Source of the DNA: Planctomycetaceae bacterium TMED10
GTDB taxonomy: Bacteria > Planctomycetota > Planctomycetia > Pirellulales > UBA7805
Reading direction: 5' to 3'
Assembly: GCA_002168195.1 (NCBI GenBank)
Contig: NHBP01000032.1
Coordinates: 42,369-52,796 of the forward strand
Length of the DNA stretch: 10,428 bases
The position numbers were made by a program, and so were the translations under genes. Shown piece by piece: positions 1 to 6,926 of the stretch (position 1 is the first letter of the stretch; each line of letters opens with the position of its first letter). The notes under the pieces are model-generated. The model saw nothing but the letters and a program-made list of their open reading frames with translations. It was not told the DNA's origin and did not search any database.

Positions 1-2259
1 CGAATTAGCACGCTTGTCGTCGATCCGAACACTTCCAGTAGCGAGGACGGGGGCAGTATTCTCCTGGTCGATGACGATCTAAGGCGAACCTATATTTCCG
101 TCAATCAAATTCGCGAAGTCACACCGAACACTGGCCAGGAGAATATCTCATTTGAAATTCCGCACCAGCCCGTTGCGCAAAAAGGAAATCCACTCATTGC
201 CCTTGGTCCCGTTCTGAACCGAGGTGAGCCGAGTGCCCGCTGGGATAACTTTGGTCGTCGCACGATCGAAATCCGCACCGAAAAAGGAGTTGCCGGAATT
301 ATTCAAGGTATCACACGCATCACACCTCAATTTTATCGTGTGCAAACACTCCGCAATGGACGACGCATTCTGATCGACCAACGTTACGCAACGAGTACGT
401 TGTCCGCTGAATACATATCGAACCTTTTAAACAATGCCATCGATTCGACGAATATAGATCGACGACTCGACATCTACCAGTTTTTTCTCGAAGCGGAGCG
501 ATATGCTGCAGCAGAGAACGAACTTAAAAAAATTGCAGCGGACTTTCCAGATCGCGATTGGAAGCGGCAAACTGTGGGCATCCGAAACCTCAAAGCGACA
601 CGTGGTCTCCGCGAAATTCGGCAGCGTTACGACGCAGGACAACACCAATTGGCAAAGCAGATTTTGGAACAATTCCCGGAAGAGGATGTCGCTGGAGCAA
701 CACTCATCGAAGTGCGTGAAATCCTACAAAAGTATGGCGAGGTTGCCGATCGCATTGCGATTGTAAAAACAGGACTCCAGCGAGAACTCGGCAAAATCAC
801 AAACAAGGAAAAGGCAGCCGCGGTGAAACCGCCGGTGAATGAAATCATCGCTCAGGTGAATGCCTATACATTGGATAGACTCGGGAGTTTTATTCAACTC
901 GAAAAAGACGCAAATCTTGAGCCGGAGAAGAAGATTGCACTCGCACTCAGTGGCTGGGTCGTAGGAATTGCAGAGGCGACCGATAATCTCTCGGTCGCTC
1001 GATCACTTTTTCGTGTGCGTGACCTGGTGCAGGCTTTTCTGCGAAGCGAAGCATTGAGTGATCGAAGAAACATCCTGGCGCAAATACGTTCTCAGGAGGC
1101 GGGGCAGATGAAATGGGTAGCGGCAATCCTTTACCATATGCGGCCGCCGCTCGACCTGCCAGAAAGAATCGATAATACGCCGGGGTTTTTTAAACTCGAG
1201 GCAGAGATTGGTAATGGACAACAAAACGTGCCCTATCTCATTCAATTGCCTCCCGAATATGATCCTTACCGGCGTTACCCGGTTATCGTCACCTTGCACT
1301 CAAGGGACACAAGCCCGGGACATCAAATTGATTGGTGGGCAGGAGGAATAGATGACGCTCGACGAAGAACGGGCCAAGCGGCACGTCACGGATACATTGT
1401 GATTGCACCGGCGTGGGCGGAACCGAGGCAGTCAAAATATCAGTTTACTGCACGTGAACATGCGGCCGTTCTAAAAAGCCTACGCGATGCTTCGCGCCGG
1501 ATATCGATCGATACGGATCGCGTATTTCTTAGCGGACATGGAAGCGGCGGTGATGCCGCTTGGGACATAGGACTCGCGCATCCGGATGTATGGGCAGGCG
1601 TTATTCCAATCGTGGCGACGGCAGACCATGCCCAATACAGCTACAATGCGCTGTACTGGAAGAATGCAAAATATGTCCCCTTTTATTTTGTCGGTGGTGA
1701 ACTCGACGGAAATAAAATGGCCAAAAATGCGTATCAATTCAATCGCTATCTACGCCACACAGGATATGATGCCACCGTGGTTAACTATCAGGGACGTGGC
1801 CAGGAACACTTTTTGGATGAAATATTAAAACTCTTTGACTGGATGAAATATCATACTCGGAACTTTTTCCGCAAAGAGTTTATCTGTCATACGATTCGGT
1901 CCTTTGATAACTACTTCTGGTGGGTGGAAATTAATCAAATGCCCTCCCATATCGTTGCTGATCCAAGCCAGTGGCCTCCCAGACGTGTGAAGACGATGAA
2001 AGTCAGTGGCACCATTCGAAACACAGACACTGGAACAACGATTCGAGTTTCTTCCGGACGCGCGCCGACAACCGTTTGGCTGACCCCTGAGTTGGTCGAT
2101 TTCGACAAACGGCTACGGATTGCAGTAAACGGCTTCCCGGATGTGCGGGATGCAAAGCCGAGTCTAGAGGCGATGCTTGAGGATGCGCGAACCCGTGGCG
2201 ATCGGATGCATCCTTTCTGGGCCAGAGTCGACGTCGGACCCAAAGTGGGCAGACGATAG
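1..2259 (+). CDS. Secreted TPR-like / alpha-beta hydrolase-fold protein (5' partial)
   Basis: The frame is open from base 1 to the TAG at 2257-2259, so the visible 752 residues lack the true N-terminus and any signal peptide. Residues 1-150 are mostly beta-rich. Residues about 156-290 are helical and TPR-like (for example RYAAAENELKKIAADFP). Residues about 410-620 form an alpha/beta-hydrolase fold: YPVIVTLHSR, then FLSGHGSGGDAAWD, then FVGGELDG with candidate acid D569, then GQEHF with candidate base H603. Aligned to the usual G-x-S-x-G-G elbow, the nucleophile position is Gly514 and the serine is one place later (S515), so esterase or peptidase activity is doubtful. The tail (620-752) has an aromatic NYFWWVEI stretch. 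The gene converges on the next one, 76 bases away; that gap has only a 5-base-pair hairpin at 2269-2282. Fold assignment is fairly sure; substrate and role are unknown. Confidence 0.85.
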   Translation, partial: RISTLVVDPNTSSSEDGGSILLVDDDLRRTYISVNQIREVTPNTGQENISFEIPHQPVAQKGNPLIALGPVLNRGEPSARWDNFGRRTIEIRTEKGVAGIIQGITRITPQFYRVQTLRNGRRILIDQRYATSTLSAEYISNLLNNAIDSTNIDRRLDIYQFFLEAERYAAAENELKKIAADFPDRDWKRQTVGIRNLKATRGLREIRQRYDAGQHQLAKQILEQFPEEDVAGATLIEVREILQKYGEVADRIAIVKTGLQRELGKITNKEKAAAVKPPVNEIIAQVNAYTLDRLGSFIQLEKDANLEPEKKIALALSGWVVGIAEATDNLSVARSLFRVRDLVQAFLRSEALSDRRNILAQIRSQEAGQMKWVAAILYHMRPPLDLPERIDNTPGFFKLEAEIGNGQQNVPYLIQLPPEYDPYRRYPVIVTLHSRDTSPGHQIDWWAGGIDDARRRTGQAARHGYIVIAPAWAEPRQSKYQFTAREHAAVLKSLRDASRRISIDTDRVFLSGHGSGGDAAWDIGLAHPDVWAGVIPIVATADHAQYSYNALYWKNAKYVPFYFVGGELDGNKMAKNAYQFNRYLRHTGYDATVVNYQGRGQEHFLDEILKLFDWMKYHTRNFFRKEFICHTIRSFDNYFWWVEINQMPSHIVADPSQWPPRRVKTMKVSGTIRNTDTGTTIRVSSGRAPTTVWLTPELVDFDKRLRIAVNGFPDVRDAKPSLEAMLEDARTRGDRMHPFWARVDVGPKVGRR

Positions 2260-2335
2260 TATCCCCATCTCTCCAGCGAGAGTCGCCTCCAGGACGAAGC
2301 GTCATCTCAGGCTCGATGTTCGAAGGAACGATTTA

Positions 2336-4291
2336 CTATTTACCCTTCGATCCACTGACGTCTTTAAGAACCACCTGCAGCGTTTCCTTACTTAGAAAAC
2401 ATCCAGTAATTGACCAGCCGTCTTCGTGGCTTACGGCAAACATGCCAGCCGGGCCCAAGTAGCGACGAACCATCTGATATTCAGGAAGCTGCTGCGCGTC
2501 GAGCTGTTGCTCCCGCAACTCCTCATCATCCGTATCCTCATCAAGGATCGCATTAAGAACCCGTCCGACCAACGTCTTCGCTTCGGGCATTTTCCCTTGC
2601 TTCAATAACTCGTAGGTTCCACGAAATTCCTCATCCGTGCGAGAAAACGTCTGCACGCTTGAGGTGGAAGCACCAAGTTTAGAGAGCGTTGCACTGACAG
2701 TTTGGTAATCGACGCTACCGGCCAGTGTCTCGCGATGCTCTACATCGGTCAAAACACGTTCGATAAAGTCGAAGTGGGAACTCAAAATCAACCGTCCATG
2801 TGCGACGGTAACTGCCGAAGTCGGAAGGGACTGAACCGTCTCTTCTTCTTCCTCAACTTCAAAGTCATCAAAACCGAGTTCGATTTCTAATTCCGGTTCT
2901 TCAATTTCCTCTTCAACGATTTCCCAGACCACTGTATCCCCAACCATTCGCTTTTGTGCATTGGGGTCATTACGCATCGTCTGATCGACTGCACGACGAA
3001 CAGGCTCAACATCCGTCAGTTCGACCGCAAGCAGAATCCGCTCACTGTCTGCCTGAATCGGCAACTGATAATCAGAGAGGACCGAAATATTTTCGCCTAG
3101 ATTAGCGACGACATCCTTCCGTACATCAACCTGAGGACCGGCAGGATCATTTTTCAGACTATCGATGACATCATCAAATATTTCGTCGTCTGCTAAAGCA
3201 TTTACAAGCGTTTTCGAATAATCGAATGCATGAATCAAATCCATATTCAGATTGATATAGGCGGCCAGGTTCCGTGGAATCCACGCCGGCGGCTGATGGG
3301 ATTGAAAATCACTATTGGGAAAGTTCAGCATTCGCATCGCCAAGTCATACTTATCGGAATTGGGATCACCTGCTGCGCGCTCCAGCGCGGGAGCATACAC
3401 CATCGTGCGATGGAGAATATCTTGCTCACCACTGGCGAAACTGATCACCCCGCCGACGCCTTTTACCGCGTCGAATCCCTGCGTCTGCAGGACACGAAAA
3501 AGATCAACCCCTTTTTTGGGTTGATAGTTTGGATTGGCCGTCCGCGTGGCCTCCACAAATCCAAAAGGTTCTACAAACCATCGGAGGTGGCTTAACTGGT
3601 CGCCCTGTTGCGTATCGACCTGCCCCATGGTGGCATTAAAAGCAGCAACCGAAGTTAAACTATCGGTTGAATTGCCTGCAAACCGTCGCAAGATCCCCTC
3701 GGCGACGGCCAGATTGTCGGCAGCAACCAACTGATGATGATTGGGGACGACGAAGAAAACGGCTTGCGTGCCTTTATCTGCTTTGGTCGTGCCAGTATAG
3801 ACCGTGAGGGATATATTTTGTCTTTGGATAACTTCCGTTGTTGCCTCGCGGGATGCCATGCGATCAGCAACCTTTTCAAGCAATTCGTCGGCCTCCGCTT
3901 GCTTACCGGTGATATCGACAATCATCACCATGGCGGCTTCATTCTTGCTTGGTTGAATCCTCGCAGCCGCAACCTCTCCTCCGGGTACATTTTCGAAATC
4001 CGTCCAGGTCAACCCGAGCGATTCATGCGCATCGCTCCACTTTTCTTTTAATTGCCGTTTCAGATCTTTTGAAAACGGCTCCATCACGGGATCAAGTAAG
4101 AGTTGCCCGATTTGCGTCTTATCAAAATCATCCTGCATACGATAAAAATCTTGAATCGAAATAAATCCTCTTGTCGTATCTGGAAGCACCTGTGCCGCCG
4201 GCATGACAGCCATTGCGGAAGTGGTCAGCAACAAACCGAAGAACATATACAACAAAGACAAACTCAAGATGCGGGCTGGGAAGTGGCGCAC
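2336..4291 (-). CDS. Secreted DUF3352-like protein with internal duplication
   Basis: I start this gene at the GTG at 4291 (651 residues). It has AAGGAG seven bases upstream and gives a textbook signal peptide: MRHFPAR, a hydrophobic run at residues 8-24, and an SAMA cleavage site near residue 28. The in-frame ATG at 4363 has no ribosome site and would add 24 residues before the signal. The mature part has two similar halves, about 36-226 and 337-539. Each has a Pro-led beta strand, a helix, a 'lGgE/NLGEN' segment, a strand (MVMIVDITG / LLAVELTD) followed by a helix, and an 'l..as......ve..L' segment. Residues 457-485 are an acidic Glu/Asp run in the second half only. The architecture resembles planctomycete proteins annotated with DUF3352; that link is from memory and tentative. 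No catalytic motif is seen. Function unknown. Confidence 0.85.
   Translation of the reverse strand: MRHFPARILSLSLLYMFFGLLLTTSAMAVMPAAQVLPDTTRGFISIQDFYRMQDDFDKTQIGQLLLDPVMEPFSKDLKRQLKEKWSDAHESLGLTWTDFENVPGGEVAAARIQPSKNEAAMVMIVDITGKQAEADELLEKVADRMASREATTEVIQRQNISLTVYTGTTKADKGTQAVFFVVPNHHQLVAADNLAVAEGILRRFAGNSTDSLTSVAAFNATMGQVDTQQGDQLSHLRWFVEPFGFVEATRTANPNYQPKKGVDLFRVLQTQGFDAVKGVGGVISFASGEQDILHRTMVYAPALERAAGDPNSDKYDLAMRMLNFPNSDFQSHQPPAWIPRNLAAYINLNMDLIHAFDYSKTLVNALADDEIFDDVIDSLKNDPAGPQVDVRKDVVANLGENISVLSDYQLPIQADSERILLAVELTDVEPVRRAVDQTMRNDPNAQKRMVGDTVVWEIVEEEIEEPELEIELGFDDFEVEEEEETVQSLPTSAVTVAHGRLILSSHFDFIERVLTDVEHRETLAGSVDYQTVSATLSKLGASTSSVQTFSRTDEEFRGTYELLKQGKMPEAKTLVGRVLNAILDEDTDDEELREQQLDAQQLPEYQMVRRYLGPAGMFAVSHEDGWSITGCFLSKETLQVVLKDVSGSKGK
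3503..3525 (-). other. Terminator-like hairpin inside the coding region
   Basis: ATCAACCC and GGGTTGAT are perfect 8-base arms around a 7-base loop. Read on the coding (minus) strand the hairpin is followed by CTTTTTCG. This has the shape of an intrinsic terminator but lies at codons 256-263 of the secreted protein gene. The structure is certain as sequence; any effect on transcription is inference, since translating ribosomes would normally mask it. Confidence 0.35.
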
Positions 4292-4298
4292 GAATGAT

Positions 4299-4304
4299 CT
4301 CCTT
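4299..4304 (-). promoter_or_regulatory. Ribosome binding site for the GTG start at 4291
   Basis: AAGGAG on the minus strand, seven bases before GTG 4291-4289. It is the best Shine-Dalgarno match seen in the window, and it decides the start of the secreted protein gene in favour of GTG. Confidence 0.7.
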
Positions 4305-4378
4305 CGTTCGGCGGCGGCCTGAAAATGAAAGTATGTGGAATGCAAAACGGTGGGCAACGGCATGGGTCAGTCGTTATC

Positions 4379-4404
4379 GCAAGCACCATATTCTGGCTGC
4401 TTGC
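4379..4404. other. Strong stem-loop in the leader of the secreted-protein gene
   Basis: GCAAGCA (4379-4385) and TGCTTGC (4398-4404) are perfect 7-base arms. Inside them CCA and TGG also pair, giving a 10-base-pair stem with one bulged base and a 5-base loop. It sits about 90 bases upstream of the GTG start. Neither strand has a T-run after it, so it is not a standard intrinsic terminator. It could be a transcript end, an RNA-stabilising or processing structure, or a protein-binding dyad. Confidence 0.45.
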
Positions 4405-4653
4405 TAGCTGCCTTACCAGACCGATTTTTTCATGTAAACCATTTGGAATCGCTCCGTGGCAGCATTTGTTGTATCGGCCGGAATGTGGCGGGAGATGGAC
4501 CTTCATCGGCTGAAGATGCGTTTCTATTACTAAGAACCGCCAGATATTCAGGCCACTAAAAATAACCATGTTAGGGAAGATAGATGAAATAAATAGACTT
4601 TACCGGCACATTTAGACGAAATCGCGGCTGTCGCCGGCCCGACACCGGCACCT

Positions 4654-5487
4654 TCAACTCGATTCATCAAGCAATTCATTGTCATATTGCTCCTCGAGTT
4701 CTCTGACTTTATCGGCCATCTCCTCATCTTCTTCGACTTTACTCGACACTTGCATTTCCCAATCGGTCGCCATCGTACGCAGAGAATCCAAATCGGTCGA
4801 CAGGGCAAGAATAGTTGCCAACCGTCGCGTCACCGCTGCAATGCTCAGTGGATTGGTGCCATGCAAGTAACCCGGTATTTCAGCAACAAGGGATGTCATT
4901 TTTAAATGTTCGCGGCTCGCCTGAGTCATCAAATAACTTGTGAAAGAGCCGGGACCCTGGTAGCCACTTCTTCGAACCCCATACTTCTCCATTTCCTCAA
5001 GCGACTCGGCATCGCTGCAAGTCACATACAGGCGAGGTTCTCGCGTGTGCGGCACGGCACCTCCAAAGGAACCGACAAACAAGATCCGACTTACCCCCAC
5101 GGTTCTTACAAAATCAAAAATGGCTTCGCCAAAGCTCCTCCAATGCATATGGGGTTCCTTACCCACGAAAAGGCAAAGTTTGCCCTCCTCATGACAATAA
5201 AAGGTGTTGGTCGGCATCTCTAAGCTTTGAATCAAACCATTATCAATTTCGATGTGTGGGCGAAAAATTTCCGCGACTTCCATCGGGCCCGGAACGTTAT
5301 AGATGTAGAACGGTTCCGGGTCTAATTCTGCAACCGATTCTGCTTCCAATAGATCAACCAACCGCATTACCGTTCCGGTGGACACGTCTCCCCCGTCCAT
5401 CCAACCACTGAAAGCAAGCACCAGGGTCGAATCTGCCATCTGCAGTTGCCGATCAAACTTGAGGATTTTGGAATCGTTATCTGACAT
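4654..5487 (-). CDS. PAC2 family protein
   Basis: A 277-residue cytosolic protein with no signal peptide or membrane segment. PAC2-family hallmarks appear in order: AFSGWMDGGDVSTGT (residues 25-39), VGSFGGAVPHTREPRLY (138-154, with the PHTR signature), YQGPGSFTSYL (176-186) and AEIPGYLHGTNPLS (202-215). The C-terminus (about 250-277) is a strongly acidic helix ending LLDESS. In eukaryotes PAC2 helps assemble the proteasome; bacterial members are common and their role is not established. The ATG at 5487 has no clear Shine-Dalgarno; an internal Met17 is a less likely start because it would remove conserved N-terminal sequence. The gene is divergent from the fluC pair, and a plus-strand promoter candidate overlaps its first codons. 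No proteasome subunit gene is nearby. Confidence 0.9.
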   Translation of the reverse strand: MSDNDSKILKFDRQLQMADSTLVLAFSGWMDGGDVSTGTVMRLVDLLEAESVAELDPEPFYIYNVPGPMEVAEIFRPHIEIDNGLIQSLEMPTNTFYCHEEGKLCLFVGKEPHMHWRSFGEAIFDFVRTVGVSRILFVGSFGGAVPHTREPRLYVTCSDAESLEEMEKYGVRRSGYQGPGSFTSYLMTQASREHLKMTSLVAEIPGYLHGTNPLSIAAVTRRLATILALSTDLDSLRTMATDWEMQVSSKVEEDEEMADKVRELEEQYDNELLDESS

Positions 5488-5496
5488 TCGTATAAT
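5468..5496 (+). promoter_or_regulatory. Candidate sigma-70 promoter for the fluC pair
   Basis: TTGGAA (5468-5473), a 17-base spacer, then a perfect TATAAT (5491-5496) on the plus strand. The -35 box lies inside the first codons of the divergent PAC2 gene and the -10 box just upstream of its ATG. Transcription would begin near 5503, leaving a leader of about 215 bases before ATG 5719. A second, weaker candidate in that leader is TTGTCC/GATAAT (5599-5625) with a short 15-base spacer. Confidence 0.5.
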
Positions 5497-5718
5497 GCTG
5501 AAGAACCATTAAAAAAGGGTGATAAAATCGGCTGGCAGAATCCTCTAGGCTCGGTGCTTTTCCTGCAATCCAACATGATTGTAGCAGATTCTACGCAGTT
5601 GTCCGTTCCCGGGCTATTTGATAATCCGCCAGAAATCTTTTAGGCTGTCCCCCAAGTTTTTATTGCGTATTTTTTATGACTCGCTGCAGACAGTTGACGG
5701 CCAGACTCCGGGGGGGCA

Positions 5719-6246
5719 ATGTCGGCCAAGAGTGGCGGCAAGAGTGGCGGATGGTTCTCTCAGGTCGGGCCGAGTCGTTCGACCGAGGAAAGGACGAAAG
5801 CTAAACCTATTATGGTGCTGATTGCAAGCATGTTGCTGGTGATGCTCGGAGGCGGCCTCGGGGCGGTTGCCCGGTTCGGCTGTCAAAAGGCGGCGGAACG
5901 GTGGACACCGCTTCCCGGATGGATGGCAATCTTTTTCGTGAACATTCTCGGCAGCTTTCTTATCGGGATCGGATTCGGCGCGCTCCATGGCCTCGAACTT
6001 ATCGACCAGTCAAGTCACCGGACGCTTATTCAACACTTCCAGGATACACAAGATATTCAGATGGGCCTTGCACTGTTCGTGACCGGCGTGTGTGGTGGCT
6101 ACACCACTTTTAGCACATTCAGCCTCGACAACCTGTTCCTGGTCTACCAGCATCCTGTGCAAATGGCATTTAATATTATTGCCAGTTTGATCCTGGCAAC
6201 ACTGGCCGCGTGGGGTGGTCTGGTGATGGGAGGAGCAATCGCATGA
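5719..6246 (+). CDS. fluC: Fluoride channel subunit FluC/CrcB (first of pair)
   Basis: A membrane protein that lets fluoride leave the cell, working as an antiparallel dimer. Four hydrophobic segments carry the family marks: GGGLGAVARF (residues 44-53), VNILGSFLIG (74-83) and GGYTTFSTFS (126-135) with both Phe-box residues (F131, F134). At 175 residues it is longer than the usual ~125. The extra length is a 31-residue hydrophilic N-terminus and a longer acidic TM2-TM3 loop (about 90-114). The start is uncertain. ATG 5719 has only a G-run before it; ATG 5812 (Met32) and ATG 5830 (Met38) would give family-like lengths but have no well-placed ribosome site. Its end overlaps the second fluC by four bases and carries that gene's ribosome site. 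I saw no fluoride riboswitch in the leader. Confidence 0.92.
   Translation: MSAKSGGKSGGWFSQVGPSRSTEERTKAKPIMVLIASMLLVMLGGGLGAVARFGCQKAAERWTPLPGWMAIFFVNILGSFLIGIGFGALHGLELIDQSSHRTLIQHFQDTQDIQMGLALFVTGVCGGYTTFSTFSLDNLFLVYQHPVQMAFNIIASLILATLAAWGGLVMGGAIA
5727..5750. repeat. 12-base tandem duplication in the fluC N-terminal extension
   Basis: CAAGAGTGGCGG occurs twice, exactly and back to back. If ATG 5719 is used it encodes a KSGG-type repeat (KSGGKSGG, residues 4-11); otherwise it is leader sequence. Confidence 0.8.
6231..6235 (+). promoter_or_regulatory. Ribosome binding site for the second fluC
   Basis: AGGAG (in GGGAGGAG, 6228-6235) lies within the last codons of the first fluC, seven bases before ATG 6243 and ten before ATG 6246. 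It rules out the earlier in-frame candidate near 6210 and indicates translational coupling. Confidence 0.7.
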
Positions 6247-6758
6247 TGCACACGCTCGTCATATTGCTTTGTATCGCTATCGGGGGAGGCTGCGGGGCGC
6301 TGTCGCGAGAGGGCATGATGGCTTTGATGCACGGAGTTCTCGGACTGCCTCCCTTCGTCGCGTTAGGCGTTGTTAATGTCAGTGGATCGCTCGTGATCGG
6401 CTTTGTGTTCGGGCGGTTGGAAGGATCCCTCAACCGCCGTGGTGGCAGTCGACTCAAAGATTTGCCGCATTCAGCAAATCTTAAAACCCGGCCCTGGTGG
6501 CCCGAGGGTGATCCTACCCTCCCTGCGGTCGACCTCCTGCGGTACGACACCGCACTGCAGATCGCCTCGGCCCTGTTCATCACCGGATTCCTCGGTGCTT
6601 ATACCACCTTCAGCGGTTTGAGCCTCCTGACGGTGCAGTTGCTAGAGCGTGGTGATGTGGTCACTGCACTGATCAGTGTGGTCGGTTCGATCGCACTCGG
6701 GCTGGCCGCCGCCTGGATCGGCGTACACTCCGGTTGTCGAGCGAGTCGGACAACCTGA
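6243..6758 (+). CDS. fluC: Fluoride channel subunit FluC/CrcB (second of pair)
   Basis: A 171-residue partner of the upstream subunit. Its ATG overlaps the upstream stop (ATGA), behind a good ribosome site. Family marks are GGGCGALSR (residues 14-22), VNVSGSLVIG (44-53) and GFLGAYTTFSGLS (115-127). It differs from its partner in three ways. The second Phe-box residue is replaced by Leu126 (TTFSGL instead of TTFSTF). Glu follows the conserved Arg22 where an aromatic is usual. The TM2-TM3 loop (about 58-102) is very long and rich in Arg and Lys. The basic loop and the basic C-terminus (GCRASRTT) predict N-in/C-in, opposite to the first subunit. Two diverged adjacent copies of this kind are known in other bacteria to form heterodimers; that this pair does so is inferred. 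Confidence 0.92.
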   Translation: MMHTLVILLCIAIGGGCGALSREGMMALMHGVLGLPPFVALGVVNVSGSLVIGFVFGRLEGSLNRRGGSRLKDLPHSANLKTRPWWPEGDPTLPAVDLLRYDTALQIASALFITGFLGAYTTFSGLSLLTVQLLERGDVVTALISVVGSIALGLAAAWIGVHSGCRASRTT

Positions 6759-6926
6759 CTGCCGATTGTGGTTCAACGTAAGGAACTACCTATTTCGGAT
6801 CAGTTCAAGTGTTGTGGCGGATCAAAGAGCGGAATCCTCGGGGCTTTGCATTTATCACGTAATCCATGAGAATTGATCCGAACTCATCGAAATACGAAAT
6901 TCCCTCAACCATTTTTTCTTTAATTA

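Larger units (their letters stand above)
4292..4653. other. Intergenic region between PAC2 gene and secreted-protein gene
   Basis: No convincing gene in 362 bases. Both flanking genes are on the minus strand, so this holds the PAC2 3' end and the leader of the secreted-protein gene. Just after the PAC2 stop there is TGTCG/CGACA around a GC loop (4629-4644), without a T-run on either strand. A stronger stem-loop lies at 4379-4404. I see no confident promoter; a weak TTGCCC with TACTTT 18 bases later (minus strand, about 4327-4356) is the only candidate. Open frames across the gap have no ribosome site and no family resemblance. Confidence 0.6.

Noticed and set aside
4264..4569. Minus-strand 101-codon frame over the secreted-protein leader
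   Set aside because: No ribosome site, no domain, and it crosses the real gene's signal region in another frame.
5575..5643. 22-codon open frame in the fluC leader
   Set aside because: No ribosome site and no recognisable sequence; length is expected by chance.
5503..5811. Fluoride riboswitch upstream of or within the fluC leader
   Set aside because: GGCGGATGGTTC (about 5746-5757) and GGGTGATAAAATC (about 5517-5529) recall the GGNGATG core, but the pairing NCC, the AAC element and the downstream TGATG segment are missing.
6210..6242. Upstream start for the second fluC
   Set aside because: ATG 6243 has AGGAG at seven bases and the ATGA overlap; the extra residues are hydrophilic and unlike the family.
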